From assembly GCA_018242215.1 (NCBI GenBank), contig JAFECG010000020.1, positions 62,001-126,000 of the forward strand: a stretch of 64,000 bases of DNA, given 5' to 3'. Origin of the DNA: Pseudomonadota bacterium (GTDB taxonomy: Bacteria; Pseudomonadota; Alphaproteobacteria; Rhizobiales; Hyphomicrobiaceae). Every line of letters starts with the position of its first letter. The first letter of the stretch is position 1. Of this stretch, positions 35,292 to 43,428 are shown piece after piece. The notes under the pieces are model-generated. The model was not told the origin of the DNA. It did no database searches and was given only the letters and a program-made list of their open reading frames with translations. Made by a program: the position numbers and the translations under genes.

Positions 35292-35400
35292 TTTCTCGCT
35301 GGGGCCTTGCGACTCCCCTCCGGGGAGCCGGCCGCAAGGCCCGGCATTCTCGTTGGGGTCCTTGCAATTCCCACCGGGAGCCGGCCGTAAGGCCCGGCGC
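35292..35400 (+). repeat. two tandem palindromic units in the ssrA internal spacer
   Basis: Unit 1 (35292-35346) and unit 2 (35347-35400) both begin TTCTCG and end GGCCCGGC plus one or two bases, and differ at scattered sites. Unit 1 folds with GGGCCTTGCG / CGCAAGGCCC outer arms and a CTCCCC-TCC-GGGGAG inner hairpin. The inner core matches the palindrome at 33227-33265. The units fill the spacer that is removed during tmRNA processing. Confidence 0.8.
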
Positions 35401-35490
35401 TTATGGGGGCGAAATAGGATCGACGAAGGTGTAAAGGACTTTGCTTTTGCCCGGCATGATACCACCGTTATCGGGTCATACAGAATAGTT

Positions 35491-35529
35491 GCCAATGACA
35501 ACTATGCTGAGGCCGCTCTCGCTGCGTAA
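35491..35529 (+). other. ssrA: tmRNA proteolysis-tag reading frame
   Basis: Twelve codons and a TAA encode ANDNYAEAALAA, preceded by ATAGTT, the usual resume-site context. The tag ends in the AA pair recognised by ClpX, and its AND-start fits binding by SspB, whose gene begins 179 bases further on. Confidence 0.92.
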
Positions 35530-35707
35530 TGCAGTGCGACTAGCCTGAACTTGAAGCCCTTGCCCCTAGCAGGGTAAGGCGCGGTCCGGAGGGCACCGGG
35601 CAACAGAAGCCCTCCACCTTATATCTTTCCGCCCGCACGGGCTTGACGGGACGGCAAATCTGATTTCAGAGGTCAGACGGAAGTCGAGTGGAATTGAAGG
35701 CTGAGGC

Positions 35708-36358
35708 ATGGCATCGGGGCCGTCCATAGATTACGCGAAGCTGCAGCAGGAGGCGATGCGCGGCGTCGTGCGCGCCGTGCTGCAGAAGGTCGTGAAGAGC
35801 GGGCTCCCCGGCGAGCACCATTTCTACATCTCGTTTCTGACGCAGGCACCCGGCGTCATCCTGTCGAAGCGTCTCAAGGAGAAATATCCGAACGAGATGA
35901 CGATCGTCCTGCAGCATCGCTTCTGGGATCTGATCGTTTCGGATGAACGCTTCGAAGTGAAACTGACGTTCGACGGCATTCCGGAGCGCCTTGTCGTGCC
36001 GTTCGCAGCCATCAAGGTCTTCATCGATCCGAGCGTCCGCTACGGCCTGCAGTTCGATGAAGAAGTCAGCGACGGCGAGGCAACGCCACGTGCTCTTACC
36101 GCAGACGCGACGTATGACGACGGCAACACCGAAGCGCCGCGGCCGAAGAAGCCACGCGCCCCGAGAAAATCCCGTGCTGCGGACAAGGATGCGCAAACCG
36201 GCGCTCCGACGCTTGCGGCCGTGAAGACCGAACCGCTTCCGCCAAATCCTGAACCCGCGACGCGGGCCGGTGAGCAGCCGCCGAAGGATGACGACGAAAA
36301 GCCGTCAGCGTCCGAAGGTGCGAAGATCCTGAGCCTGGATCAGTTCCGGAAGAAATAA
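35708..36358 (+). CDS. sspB: SspB, ClpXP adaptor for ssrA-tagged proteins
   Basis: This 216-residue SspB of the alphaproteobacterial type has a folded domain (about 5-125) with GEHHFYISFLTQAPGV, PNEMTIVLQHRFWDL and VPFAAIKVFIDPSVRYGLQF. A long Pro/Lys/Ala linker follows, and a terminal segment AKILSLDQFRKK serves as the ClpX-binding tail. It tethers tagged proteins to the ClpXP protease in the cytosol. It starts about 90 bases after the coding end of ssrA on the same strand, so tag source and tag receptor are adjacent and perhaps co-transcribed. Confidence 0.95.
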   Translation: MASGPSIDYAKLQQEAMRGVVRAVLQKVVKSGLPGEHHFYISFLTQAPGVILSKRLKEKYPNEMTIVLQHRFWDLIVSDERFEVKLTFDGIPERLVVPFAAIKVFIDPSVRYGLQFDEEVSDGEATPRALTADATYDDGNTEAPRPKKPRAPRKSRAADKDAQTGAPTLAAVKTEPLPPNPEPATRAGEQPPKDDDEKPSASEGAKILSLDQFRKK

Positions 36359-36731
36359 GCTCGCTCTCTCTTTCGACCGGCGTCCCCCCAACGGGTGTCG
36401 TTTGCGCAATCAGGGCTTTTCGTCATGCCGACGAGGCCAGCGAATTCGTTCGCCACTGCTGTTCCCCAGAGGGACTAGCGTCTTGCTCGTTGAAGTCTCC
36501 CGGGTCCAGGCCTTCCGGGATGACGATCTGCCAGCCAAAATCGCTCTGCAAAGATAAGCTTCTCCCCACCTCGGCAATCTCCCGCGTTCGGTGAGACAAA
36601 TGCCGTCTGATTGTAAGCAGGTTTGGCCGCCGCTTGATGGCGTTGCGTGCGAAATTCGCTCGACAACAGCCGTTCCATGCGCGACGAAGCTCGCGTTTTC
36701 CAGACTGCGAACGAGGAATGGGACCGAGGAC
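36359..36731. other. 373-base interval between sspB and fumC
   Basis: No convincing gene is seen. Minus-strand frames here continue antisense into fumC and have no ribosome-binding site. No clear terminator follows sspB. The fumC promoter must lie here, but I could not place its boxes. Confidence 0.5.
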
Positions 36732-38123
36732 ATGACGAAGACGCGCACCGAAACCGATACGTTCGGGCCCATCGAGGTCGAAGCGAATAAATACTGGGGC
36801 GCGCAGGCCCAGCGCAGCCTCGGCAATTTCAAGATCGGCTGGGAGAAGCAGCCGCTGCCGGTCGTTCGCGCGCTCGGAATCATCAAGCGCGCCGCCGCCG
36901 AGACGAACATGGCGCTCGGCCGGCTCGATCCGAAAATCGGCGAGACCATCATCAAGGCCGCGCAGGAAGTCATCGAGGGCAAGCTCGACGCGCATTTCCC
37001 GCTCGCCGTCTGGCAGACGGGCTCGGGCACGCAATCGAACATGAACGCCAACGAGGTGATCTCAAACCGCGCCATCGAGATGCTTGGCGGCGAGATGGGC
37101 TCGAAGAAGCCCGTGCACCCGAACGACCACGTCAACATGAGCCAGTCGTCGAATGACACCTATCCCACGGCCATGCACATCGCCTGCTCGGAAGAGATCG
37201 TTCACCGGCTGATCCCGGCGCTGCAGAAGCTGCGCAATGCCCTGAACGACAAGACGCACGCGTGGTCGAAGATCATCAAAATCGGCCGCACGCATACACA
37301 GGACGCGACGCCGCTGACTCTCGGCCAGGAATTTTCTGGCTATACGCAACAGGTCGAAAACGGCATCGCGCGCATCGAGCAGACACTGCCGAAGCTGATG
37401 GAGCTGGCGCAAGGCGGCACGGCCGTCGGCACTGGCCTCAACGCGCCGAAAGGTTTTGCGGAAATGGTCGCCGAGCGTATCGCCGCGATCACGCAGATGC
37501 CGTTCAAATCGGCGCCGAACAAATTCGAGGCGCTCGCTGCGCACGATGCCATGGTCTTCTCGCATGGCGCGATCAATACGGTCGCGGCGTCGCTGTTCAA
37601 GATTGCTAACGACATCCGGCTTCTGGGCTCGGGCCCTCGTTCCGGCCTCGGCGAGCTCGCGTTGCCGGAGAACGAGCCCGGCTCGTCGATCATGCCGGGC
37701 AAAGTCAACCCGACACAGTGCGAGGCGCTCACGCAGGTGTGTATTCAAGTCTTCGGCAACAACGCCGCGCTCAGTTTCGCAGGCAGCCAGGGCCATTTCG
37801 AACTCAACGTCTACAATCCGGTGATGGCCTACAACTTCCTGCAGTCGGTCCGCCTGATGAGTGATGCCGTCATTTCATTCACCGACAACTGCGTCGTCGG
37901 AATCGAGCCGAGGGAAGACAACATCAAGGCAGGTCTCGAGCGTTCGTTAATGCTTGTGACCGCGCTCGCACCGAAAATCGGGTACGACAACGCCGCAAAG
38001 ATCGCGAAGACGGCGCACAAGAAGGGAACGACGCTGCGCGAGGAAGCCGTTGGCGGCGGATACGTCACGGACAAGGAGTTCGATGAGATCGTTCGGCCGG
38101 AGAAGATGATCGGGCCGGAGTGA
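36732..38123 (+). CDS. fumC: class II fumarate hydratase
   Basis: This 463-residue member of the aspartase/fumarase superfamily has [52 protein letters not shown] and the signature [13 protein letters not shown] containing the catalytic serine. It hydrates fumarate to malate in the citric acid cycle; malate also links to the serine cycle in this type of methylotroph. The ATG at 36732 is the natural start: the protein opens [16 protein letters not shown] as fumarases do. Upstream in-frame codons from 36591 are not used. Confidence 0.96.
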   Translation: MTKTRTETDTFGPIEVEANKYWGAQAQRSLGNFKIGWEKQPLPVVRALGIIKRAAAETNMALGRLDPKIGETIIKAAQEVIEGKLDAHFPLAVWQTGSGTQSNMNANEVISNRAIEMLGGEMGSKKPVHPNDHVNMSQSSNDTYPTAMHIACSEEIVHRLIPALQKLRNALNDKTHAWSKIIKIGRTHTQDATPLTLGQEFSGYTQQVENGIARIEQTLPKLMELAQGGTAVGTGLNAPKGFAEMVAERIAAITQMPFKSAPNKFEALAAHDAMVFSHGAINTVAASLFKIANDIRLLGSGPRSGLGELALPENEPGSSIMPGKVNPTQCEALTQVCIQVFGNNAALSFAGSQGHFELNVYNPVMAYNFLQSVRLMSDAVISFTDNCVVGIEPREDNIKAGLERSLMLVTALAPKIGYDNAAKIAKTAHKKGTTLREEAVGGGYVTDKEFDEIVRPEKMIGPE

Positions 38124-38307
38124 CGATCGCTCTATCGCCAAGGCTTACGGTTCATATCTTCGCTGAATGATTGCTGAAGCACGCCGCGTTGCGACCGAAC
38201 GGCACTTCGCGTACAAAATGCACTGCGGTGTTTGACGGGTTTGTGTCGCTGCTCCTACAATGGCGCAAACTCTGGATGCGATTTGCATCCTTTGCGGAGT
38301 GCATTTT

Positions 38308-38535
38308 ATGACCGCCGAGATCATCAATCTCAACAAGGTCCGTAAAGCCCGCGAGCGCGCCGATCGTGAAAGAGAGGCGCAGGAGAACCGGCTCAAATAC
38401 GGGCAATCGAAATCGGAGCGCGGCCTCGCGGATGCGCAACATCGTAAGTCGCAGGCCGAGCTGGACGGAGCGCGACGGGACGGAAATCACGAGGCGGACG
38501 ACGCTGACGACTTCGATCCGGGTAACGCTTCGTAA
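38308..38535 (+). CDS. DUF4169 small basic protein
   Basis: This encodes 75 residues opening MTAEIINLNKVRKARERADREREAQ, the hallmark of DUF4169, a small cytosolic protein of unknown function frequent in this order. A charged helix fills residues 10-60 and an acidic tail (EADDADDFD) ends it. The ATG at 38308 has GGAG nine bases upstream. It is followed after 5 bases by a ribbon-helix-helix gene, the usual pairing in related genomes, and lies downstream of fumC. Confidence 0.82.
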   Translation: MTAEIINLNKVRKARERADREREAQENRLKYGQSKSERGLADAQHRKSQAELDGARRDGNHEADDADDFDPGNAS

Positions 38536-38540
38536 TCCGG

Positions 38541-38765
38541 ATGCGGCCCGAGAAGCGTTCGTTTTCCATAGAGGGCCACCGAACGTCCGTTTCGCTCGAA
38601 ACCGCGTTCTGGGTCGCGCTCAAGGAGGCTGCCGCTGAGGACGGGATGACCGTCGCGGGCCTGATCAATGCCATCGACAAAACACGCGGTGAAGCGGGGC
38701 TTTCGAGCGCTGTGCGCGTTTGGCTGTTGGAACGGCTGAAGGCGCGGGCGGTAAGACCAAGCTGA
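38541..38765 (+). CDS. ribbon-helix-helix domain protein (RHH_4 type)
   Basis: This encodes 74 residues: the beta strand KRSFSIEGHRTSVSLE, then helices FWVALKEAAAEDGMTVAGLINAID and GLSSAVRVWLLERLKA. This is the short ribbon-helix-helix fold of the RHH_4 family, probable DNA-binding dimers. The target is unknown. It is encoded with the DUF4169 protein just upstream, which may be its partner. Confidence 0.85.
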   Translation: MRPEKRSFSIEGHRTSVSLETAFWVALKEAAAEDGMTVAGLINAIDKTRGEAGLSSAVRVWLLERLKARAVRPS

Positions 38766-38767
38766 GC

Positions 38768-39013
38768 TTACCGGCGTTTTTGGTAACGGTGATTCTCGCG
38801 GAATTCCAGGTCGGGCGGCCGGGAGGAGCCGGTGTCGCACCAGGGATTGCCATAGTAACCGTAGCGTCCGTTGATTGGCGTGCAGTCGCGCTCGACGCGC
38901 GGTTTCTGCAAAGTGTGCTTTCCTTTGGCACGCGGCTGCTGCTTCGCCTGGGTCGGCGGTGCACCGGCTGCCACCGCAAGTGCAGCGACCAGCAGAACAA
39001 TCGGAACGCGCAT
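38768..39013 (-). CDS. small secreted basic protein
   Basis: This encodes 81 residues with a signal peptide MRVPIVLLVAALAVAAGA and a cleavage site near TQA-KQ. The mature part is Lys/Arg/Tyr-rich with two cysteines (RDCTP and NPWCD) that may form a disulfide. AAGGA lies about seven bases upstream of the ATG. No family is recognised. The longer frame upstream to 39202 is arginine-rich antisense-like sequence and is rejected. Confidence 0.62.
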   Translation of the reverse strand: MRVPIVLLVAALAVAAGAPPTQAKQQPRAKGKHTLQKPRVERDCTPINGRYGYYGNPWCDTGSSRPPDLEFRENHRYQKRR

Positions 39014-39129
39014 TCGAAATCCTTCAGAACGCCTCGGCGCTCGCGGTTTTCCGCGACGGGAGGATCCGTCCTCCCGCTCGAGACGTAGGTGCTCCGCCCG
39101 GCTGCGACCAGACCTCGACCTGACGAAAC

Positions 39130-39585
39130 CTAGGGCAGACGTCCCCAGCTGAAGAGGCCGTAGAGCCAGGCAGTCACGGCACCGAAGCCGGCGGAGATGC
39201 AAAGGATGGGAACGATCTGGCTCACGTTTCCTTCAAGCAACGGCGAGGGAGCATGGGCCAGGTAAGGGACAGCGAGGAACGACCCAATCAGACCCGGACC
39301 GAACAGGCCGAGAATGGCGCCGCGAATCGTCATCATGCCGTTGGGCTTCCAACCGAGAAGCAAGCCAAAGAGCGCCCCCCAGAGGCCAGCGGTAATCGTG
39401 CTTGCGAGCAACCACGGCAGAACAAGCTGAGGGATCAGAAGGCTCGGCATCGGGCGCAGGCTCCAAGGCTCGGCATCCCAACCCGTCCAGTAGTGGACGA
39501 AATACCAACTGATGGCCTCTTGAACAGTCGCTGCTGCGATCACTCCTGCGACGAAGCCCAAGATGAGACTCTTCAAGGCATTCAT
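39130..39585 (-). CDS. hypothetical membrane protein, four hydrophobic segments
   Basis: This encodes 151 residues. Hydrophobic segments lie at about 4-24, 50-80, 88-110 and 122-145. A polar loop near 27-45 (HYWTGWDAEPWSLRP) is tryptophan-rich. No catalytic or transport motif is evident. The ATG at 39585 is preceded by an AAGGGG site. It is isolated on the minus strand. No function is assigned. Confidence 0.65.
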   Translation of the reverse strand: MNALKSLILGFVAGVIAAATVQEAISWYFVHYWTGWDAEPWSLRPMPSLLIPQLVLPWLLASTITAGLWGALFGLLLGWKPNGMMTIRGAILGLFGPGLIGSFLAVPYLAHAPSPLLEGNVSQIVPILCISAGFGAVTAWLYGLFSWGRLP

Positions 39586-40005
39586 GGTCGTGTCCCCCTT
39601 CCGGACTGTCCCCTTTTTGCGCGACGCGCCCCGCGTCATTCTTGCTACCCTGCTTGGTGAAAGTATTCCATGTTCGATACTCAAAATACAGATTTCGAGT
39701 GGTGAGTGTTCGCAGGCGGCAACGGTTCTGCTCGGCTTGATACGACCGGCCTCATTTTCGCCCCTCGCCTACGGCCATCAGAGCGCGCCGCACAACGGGC
39801 CGCTTATCCATCTGCGATAGGGGCCACGGTCCCGGACGAGATCCGGATCCACTGCGGCGCGTCGGGGGGCTGGCGCTCGCGGCTCCCCCTGCCTGACCCA
39901 ATCGCTTTTCAGATCGAGCTTTATGCTCTCCAGGAGCCGTATCCTCGAGGATGCGGGCGGGGCGCGGTTGGGCTTTTTCATCACTCACCATGACGAGGAG
40001 TTCCC
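39586..40005. other. 420-base intergenic interval
   Basis: Open frames here are arginine- and proline-rich on both strands and lack ribosome-binding sites. The right end (after about 39950) should hold the promoter of the peptidase-like gene. No repeat, RNA gene or terminator was identified. Confidence 0.5.
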
Positions 40006-40458
40006 ATGCGTAAGGGGTTGATTGCCGCGCTTTGTGTTGTACTTACCGCGACCGGCGCAAGCATCGTAAATGCTAGGACATACAACGACGAAGGCGACCG
40101 CTACAGGGACCGGGCGATGACAAGCCGCAGGGTATCCCGCCTCTCGGGCACGTCGACCGAATGTCTGACGTCGGAAGCCCGCAATCTTCTTGCGAGGATC
40201 CGCTCGCAGTTCAGCAATGTCGAGATCGTCTCGACGTGCCGTCCCGGAGCCAAGATAGCCGGTACGAACTATCCCTCGAGACATGCGTCGGGACAGGCCA
40301 TCGACTTCCGCGTTCCGGGCCGGAAGGCTGAGGTCGTCCGCTGGCTGATCGCGCACGATCACATGGGAGGGATCATGACCTATAGCGATATGGACCATAT
40401 CCATGTCGATGTCGGTCCCCGCTTCGTCGCGCTCAACCGTCCGAGCGGGCGCACCTGA
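40006..40458 (+). CDS. secreted peptidase M15-like protein
   Basis: This encodes 150 residues with a signal peptide (MRKGLIAALCVVLTATGASIVNA). The domain from about residue 50 contains VEIVSTCRPG, SRHASGQAIDFRV with a His and an Asp, and DMDHIHVDVG with the last metal-binding His. This is the zinc-site pattern of M15/DUF882 peptidoglycan peptidases that cut near D-Ala. It probably acts in the periplasm on the cell wall. GAGGAG precedes the ATG, and a strong terminator follows the stop. Confidence 0.83.
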   Translation: MRKGLIAALCVVLTATGASIVNARTYNDEGDRYRDRAMTSRRVSRLSGTSTECLTSEARNLLARIRSQFSNVEIVSTCRPGAKIAGTNYPSRHASGQAIDFRVPGRKAEVVRWLIAHDHMGGIMTYSDMDHIHVDVGPRFVALNRPSGRT

Positions 40459-40462
40459 GGTT

Positions 40463-40495
40463 GAAGGCGGGTAGCGATCGACCCGCCTTCCTTTC
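40463..40495 (+). terminator. terminator after the M15-like gene
   Basis: Perfect 10-bp arms GAAGGCGGGT / ACCCGCCTTC with an 8-base loop are followed by CTTTC. It lies four bases after the stop. Confidence 0.8.
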
Positions 40496-40708
40496 ATCAG
40501 AGCGTCGTAAATGCCCTGCTGCCCGACGGTCGAAAGAGGCCGCATTTCAAGGCGCTCCGGCAGGTTAAGAGGCATCCGGAACGCCTGCGACGATCTTGCC
40601 TTTCTTACGGGAGCAAGGCATATAGATCGCCGTCGAACACGCCTTGGCTTACTCTGAGACAGCGCTACCGCCTGCCCTAAGACGTCTCCATCGCGCGATT
40701 TGATTAAC

Positions 40709-40728
40709 CTCCGGCCATTCCGCCGGAG
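40709..40728 (+). promoter_or_regulatory. hairpin in the leader of the cold-shock gene
   Basis: CTCCGG / CCGGAG pair around an 8-base loop, 27 bases before the start at 40756. Leaders of csp genes often refold with temperature. Whether this hairpin does so, or is only the end of an upstream transcript, cannot be told. Confidence 0.4.
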
Positions 40729-40755
40729 TCTTTATGTTTGCTTTGGAGGCAATTG

Positions 40756-40962
40756 ATGTCGAACGGGACTGTGAAGTGGTTCAATGGTCAGAAGGGCTAT
40801 GGCTTCATTCAGCCGGAAGAGGGTGGCAACGACGTGTTCGTCCACATCTCGGCTGTTGAGCGTGCGGGCCTTCAGTCGCTGCGCGAAGGCCAGAAGATCT
40901 ATTTCGAAACCGAGCGGGGACGTAACGGCAAGATCGCTGCCGTGAACCTGCGTCCGCTCTAA
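40756..40962 (+). CDS. cspA: cold-shock domain protein (copy 1)
   Basis: This 68-residue CspA-type protein carries both RNA-binding motifs, KGYGFIQPEE and VFVHISAVE, preceded by GTVKWFNGQ. It binds single-stranded RNA and melts structures. GGAGG lies six bases upstream of the ATG, and a strong terminator follows. A paralogue lies at 51885-52094, and infA follows 87 bases downstream, a pair often kept together. Confidence 0.95.
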   Translation: MSNGTVKWFNGQKGYGFIQPEEGGNDVFVHISAVERAGLQSLREGQKIYFETERGRNGKIAAVNLRPL

Positions 40963-40986
40963 GGTTTTCGAGGCCACTCCACTCAT

Positions 40987-41016
40987 GCGGGGAGCAGCTC
41001 GTCTGCTCCCCGCTTT
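40987..41016 (+). terminator. terminator between cspA and infA
   Basis: Perfect 11-bp arms GCGGGGAGCAG / CTGCTCCCCGC surround a 5-base loop and are followed by TTTGCTT. Read-through would allow infA to share the csp promoter. Confidence 0.85.
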
Positions 41017-41049
41017 GCTTATCAGGATCAAACAAAGTTCGGAGATCGA

Positions 41050-41343
41050 ATGGCGAAAGAAGAGATGCTCGAGTTCGAAGGCGTGGTGGACGAAGTTCTG
41101 CCAGACGCCCGCTGCCGCGTGAAGCTCGACAATGGGCATGAAGTCATTGCCTACACTTCCGGGCGCATGAAAAAGAACCGCATCCGCATTCTTGCCGGTG
41201 ATCGCGTGACGGTCGAGATGACCCCCTACGATCTAACCAAAGGCCGGATCAACTTCCGTCACAAGGATGGTCGCCCGCCTGCAGGGGACGGATCAGGCCC
41301 GCCGCGTTCCAGTGGTGGTCCGCCACGTCGTGGCGGACGGTGA
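41050..41343 (+). CDS. infA: translation initiation factor IF-1 with C-terminal extension
   Basis: This encodes 97 residues. The first 72 are the full OB-fold IF-1 ([57 protein letters not shown]). The remaining 25 are Gly/Pro/Arg/Ser-rich ([10 protein letters not shown]) and probably disordered, unlike the usual 72-residue protein. IF-1 occupies the ribosomal A site during initiation. The extension could bind RNA nonspecifically; that is a guess from composition. Confidence 0.93.
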   Translation: MAKEEMLEFEGVVDEVLPDARCRVKLDNGHEVIAYTSGRMKKNRIRILAGDRVTVEMTPYDLTKGRINFRHKDGRPPAGDGSGPPRSSGGPPRRGGR

Positions 41344-41391
41344 TTTTCGTCTGATCTCCGTCGTCGTCCGCGGTGGCGCCCGATATCCTCC

Positions 41392-43317
41392 TTAGGGTAT
41401 GGGCAGCGAAGTCTGACCGGAGGCCGCCGTTCTTGTATATTGCGCGAACAGTCCTGCTTTCTTAAGTGCGACCAGCACTTCTGAGGCAGCCTCACGGGTG
41501 AGATGGCTTTCGTCAGACAACGCCGGCGCTCCAGTCTTCGTGAGGGACCTGCAGATATCGTTTTTGCACTGCGCGTTCAATACGGAGTAGAATTGCACGC
41601 CGCTATTCTCCAGCTCCAATTGCATTTTTCGTGTCAATATCAAAGCATGATTGTAAAGGGCAGCCTGGGTAACGATACTTGGGTCGGCTTTATCGGCTGC
41701 TTTGGCAAGCAGTAAAGGCAGCGCGGCCCGATATTCGAGGTTGGGGCCTAAAATCGTGATGCGTGAAACTTTCAAACGGAGCGACGCGATAGTATCTCGC
41801 AAATGGCCGATCGCAGTTTCACCCCAGCGTGCGGAGATGACGATTTCATCAAACCGATGTTGCACCAGTATTTGATTGAATGCCAAATCCATTATTTTGG
41901 TACATCGAGAACGTGTCTTCAAAGGTATTAGGGGCGAGCATCCAGCTCCGGTCACCTGTGAAATGCTAAGCTGGGGAAATTCGTCGCGCATAGCTTGCGC
42001 AAACTGAGCAGCGTGACTGTCACCAACAAGCAAAATGTTTGGCTTTATCGAAGATATTGTCAGGCAAACGCCAGCATCAAAACGCGCGATGCTATTACCG
42101 TCTCGGCTCGTCATAAAGCAAGGACTATACCGCTCTGGCACCATCGGAGGAGGAGCAAACTGGTAAAATCTCCTGGCTTCAGATGAGAACCTCTCCGGCC
42201 ATCCTTCCGCGGCAACGATCGAAGAGCTGAACAAACCCACGCATATGCTTGTAAGTGCTCCAACCGAAAGTGTCCGTGTTCTCCGCGGCCGCATTCGTCG
42301 AACTGGCTGCTCTACGAAGTAATAGGAAAAAATAGCTAGCGTTATCGATGCTGCTACTATGAACGAAATTTCTACAGCTGTAGGTTTGGCGCCCATCAGA
42401 TAATAATGGACATAAAAAACGTAGATGGGCCAGTGCCATAGATATAGAGAAAAGGATATCATGCCGATAAAAACTATTGGCCTGAGAGACAGGAATCGAG
42501 CAACGTAAGTATTATTTCGCTTCGGCATGATGATCATCGCCGCACCCAGACCGGGCCAAAGCGCATTTGTTCCGGGAAACACCGACGTTTTTGAGAGTGT
42601 GATGGCCGCCGTGCAGATCATCAGAATACCGGCCGCCGCCGCTAGTTCTGAGATTACTGCCGATCTAATCGTGGGAATAAAGACAAGCAATGCCCCGATG
42701 CCCAATTCCCATGCTCGTGTGTAAGGCATAAAAAAGGCTTGCGTTGCATTGAGGTGAGCTAGAACTGTCGATGCAATAAAGCTCAGCAGAATGCCGACGG
42801 TGAGAAAAATGATGATGATCTGCCTTGAAAATTTGGATTTGCGCGCAACGAACATAAACAGAAGCGGCCACAACAGATAGAACTGCTCCTCCACAGCAAG
42901 CGACCAAATATGCAGTAAGGGTAGAGCATCATGAGCTTTATCGAAATATCCAGAATGTTCAAAAAAAAAGAAATTTGATAGACCAACCACCGATGCCATC
43001 GCGCTGTGGCCGAGATCGACAAGATCCAACGGCGACAACAGCGCAATTCCAACCGCGAGAGAAGACATAATGGTTACGATAGTCGCCGGCATAATTCGGC
43101 GCATACGCCGATCGTAAAATGACAGTAACGAGAAGGAGCCGTTGGCCAAATCTTTGTAAATTCTGGCGGTAATCAGGAATCCTGAAATAACAAAAAAAAC
43201 GTCGACTCCTATGAAACCGCCGGATATTTTTTTTGAACCAAAATGAAAGGCCAAAACCGTTAGGACGGAAATGCATCGCAGTCCGTCGATATCGGGCCGA
43301 TATGTCTCGCCTTCCAT
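41392..43317 (-). CDS. OafA-type acyltransferase with SGNH domain, low-GC
   Basis: This 641-residue protein has the same architecture as the protein at 1194-3182: RPDIDGLRCISVLTVLAFHFG, GGFIGVDVFFVISGFLITARI, YDRRMRRIMPA, ten or so membrane helices, and a periplasmic SGNH domain with GDSHAAQF and DESHLT. GGAGG lies four to five bases upstream of the ATG at 43317. Composition is clearly richer in A+T than its neighbours (for example 23 G/C of 60 at 42361-42420), with rare AT-ending codons and homopolymer A runs, so recent transfer is likely. It presumably O-acylates a surface glycan. Confidence 0.9.
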   Translation of the reverse strand: MEGETYRPDIDGLRCISVLTVLAFHFGSKKISGGFIGVDVFFVISGFLITARIYKDLANGSFSLLSFYDRRMRRIMPATIVTIMSSLAVGIALLSPLDLVDLGHSAMASVVGLSNFFFFEHSGYFDKAHDALPLLHIWSLAVEEQFYLLWPLLFMFVARKSKFSRQIIIIFLTVGILLSFIASTVLAHLNATQAFFMPYTRAWELGIGALLVFIPTIRSAVISELAAAAGILMICTAAITLSKTSVFPGTNALWPGLGAAMIIMPKRNNTYVARFLSLRPIVFIGMISFSLYLWHWPIYVFYVHYYLMGAKPTAVEISFIVAASITLAIFSYYFVEQPVRRMRPRRTRTLSVGALTSICVGLFSSSIVAAEGWPERFSSEARRFYQFAPPPMVPERYSPCFMTSRDGNSIARFDAGVCLTISSIKPNILLVGDSHAAQFAQAMRDEFPQLSISQVTGAGCSPLIPLKTRSRCTKIMDLAFNQILVQHRFDEIVISARWGETAIGHLRDTIASLRLKVSRITILGPNLEYRAALPLLLAKAADKADPSIVTQAALYNHALILTRKMQLELENSGVQFYSVLNAQCKNDICRSLTKTGAPALSDESHLTREAASEVLVALKKAGLFAQYTRTAASGQTSLPIP

Positions 43318-43428
43318 GCACCCTCCGGACCGCATGTCTCTTCATTATCGTAGCGCGCCTCCGGCGAGATTGAGACGCTGTATTGCTCCGAAGCTGTTTT
43401 TTCGGGGAAACGGGGGCGAAAGTGTCAC

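Larger units (their letters stand above)
35205..35620 (+). ncRNA. ssrA: two-piece (circularly permuted) tmRNA gene
   Basis: The gene is permuted as in other alphaproteobacteria. The acceptor piece comes first and ends at an encoded CCA (35289-35291) after CGCCTCC. An internal spacer (35292-35404) follows, then the coding piece beginning GGGGGCG at 35405. GGGGGCG pairs with CGCCTCC to make the acceptor stem (one G-U). GGAGGGCT at 35208-35215 pairs with AGCCCTCC at 35608-35615, joining the two pieces. The proteolysis tag is read from 35491 as ANDNYAEAALAA and stops with TAA at 35527-35529. A -10-like TATATT at 35201 precedes the acceptor piece. Exact processed ends are estimates. The RNA rescues stalled ribosomes with SmpB. 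The sspB gene follows directly. Confidence 0.93.

Noticed and set aside
35588-35615. Local GGAGGGC/GCCCTCC hairpin at the 3' end of the tmRNA coding piece
   Set aside because: The same AGCCCTCC can pair with the acceptor piece at 35208-35215, as needed to hold the two pieces together; the local fold is kept only as an alternative.
36423-37034. Minus-strand frames across the sspB-fumC gap
   Set aside because: They continue antisense into fumC, are arginine-rich and lack a start context.
42955-42975. Run of nine A near 42960 as a possible frameshift in the acyltransferase
   Set aside because: The frame stays open through it and encodes the expected FFFFEHSGYF block shared with the paralogue.
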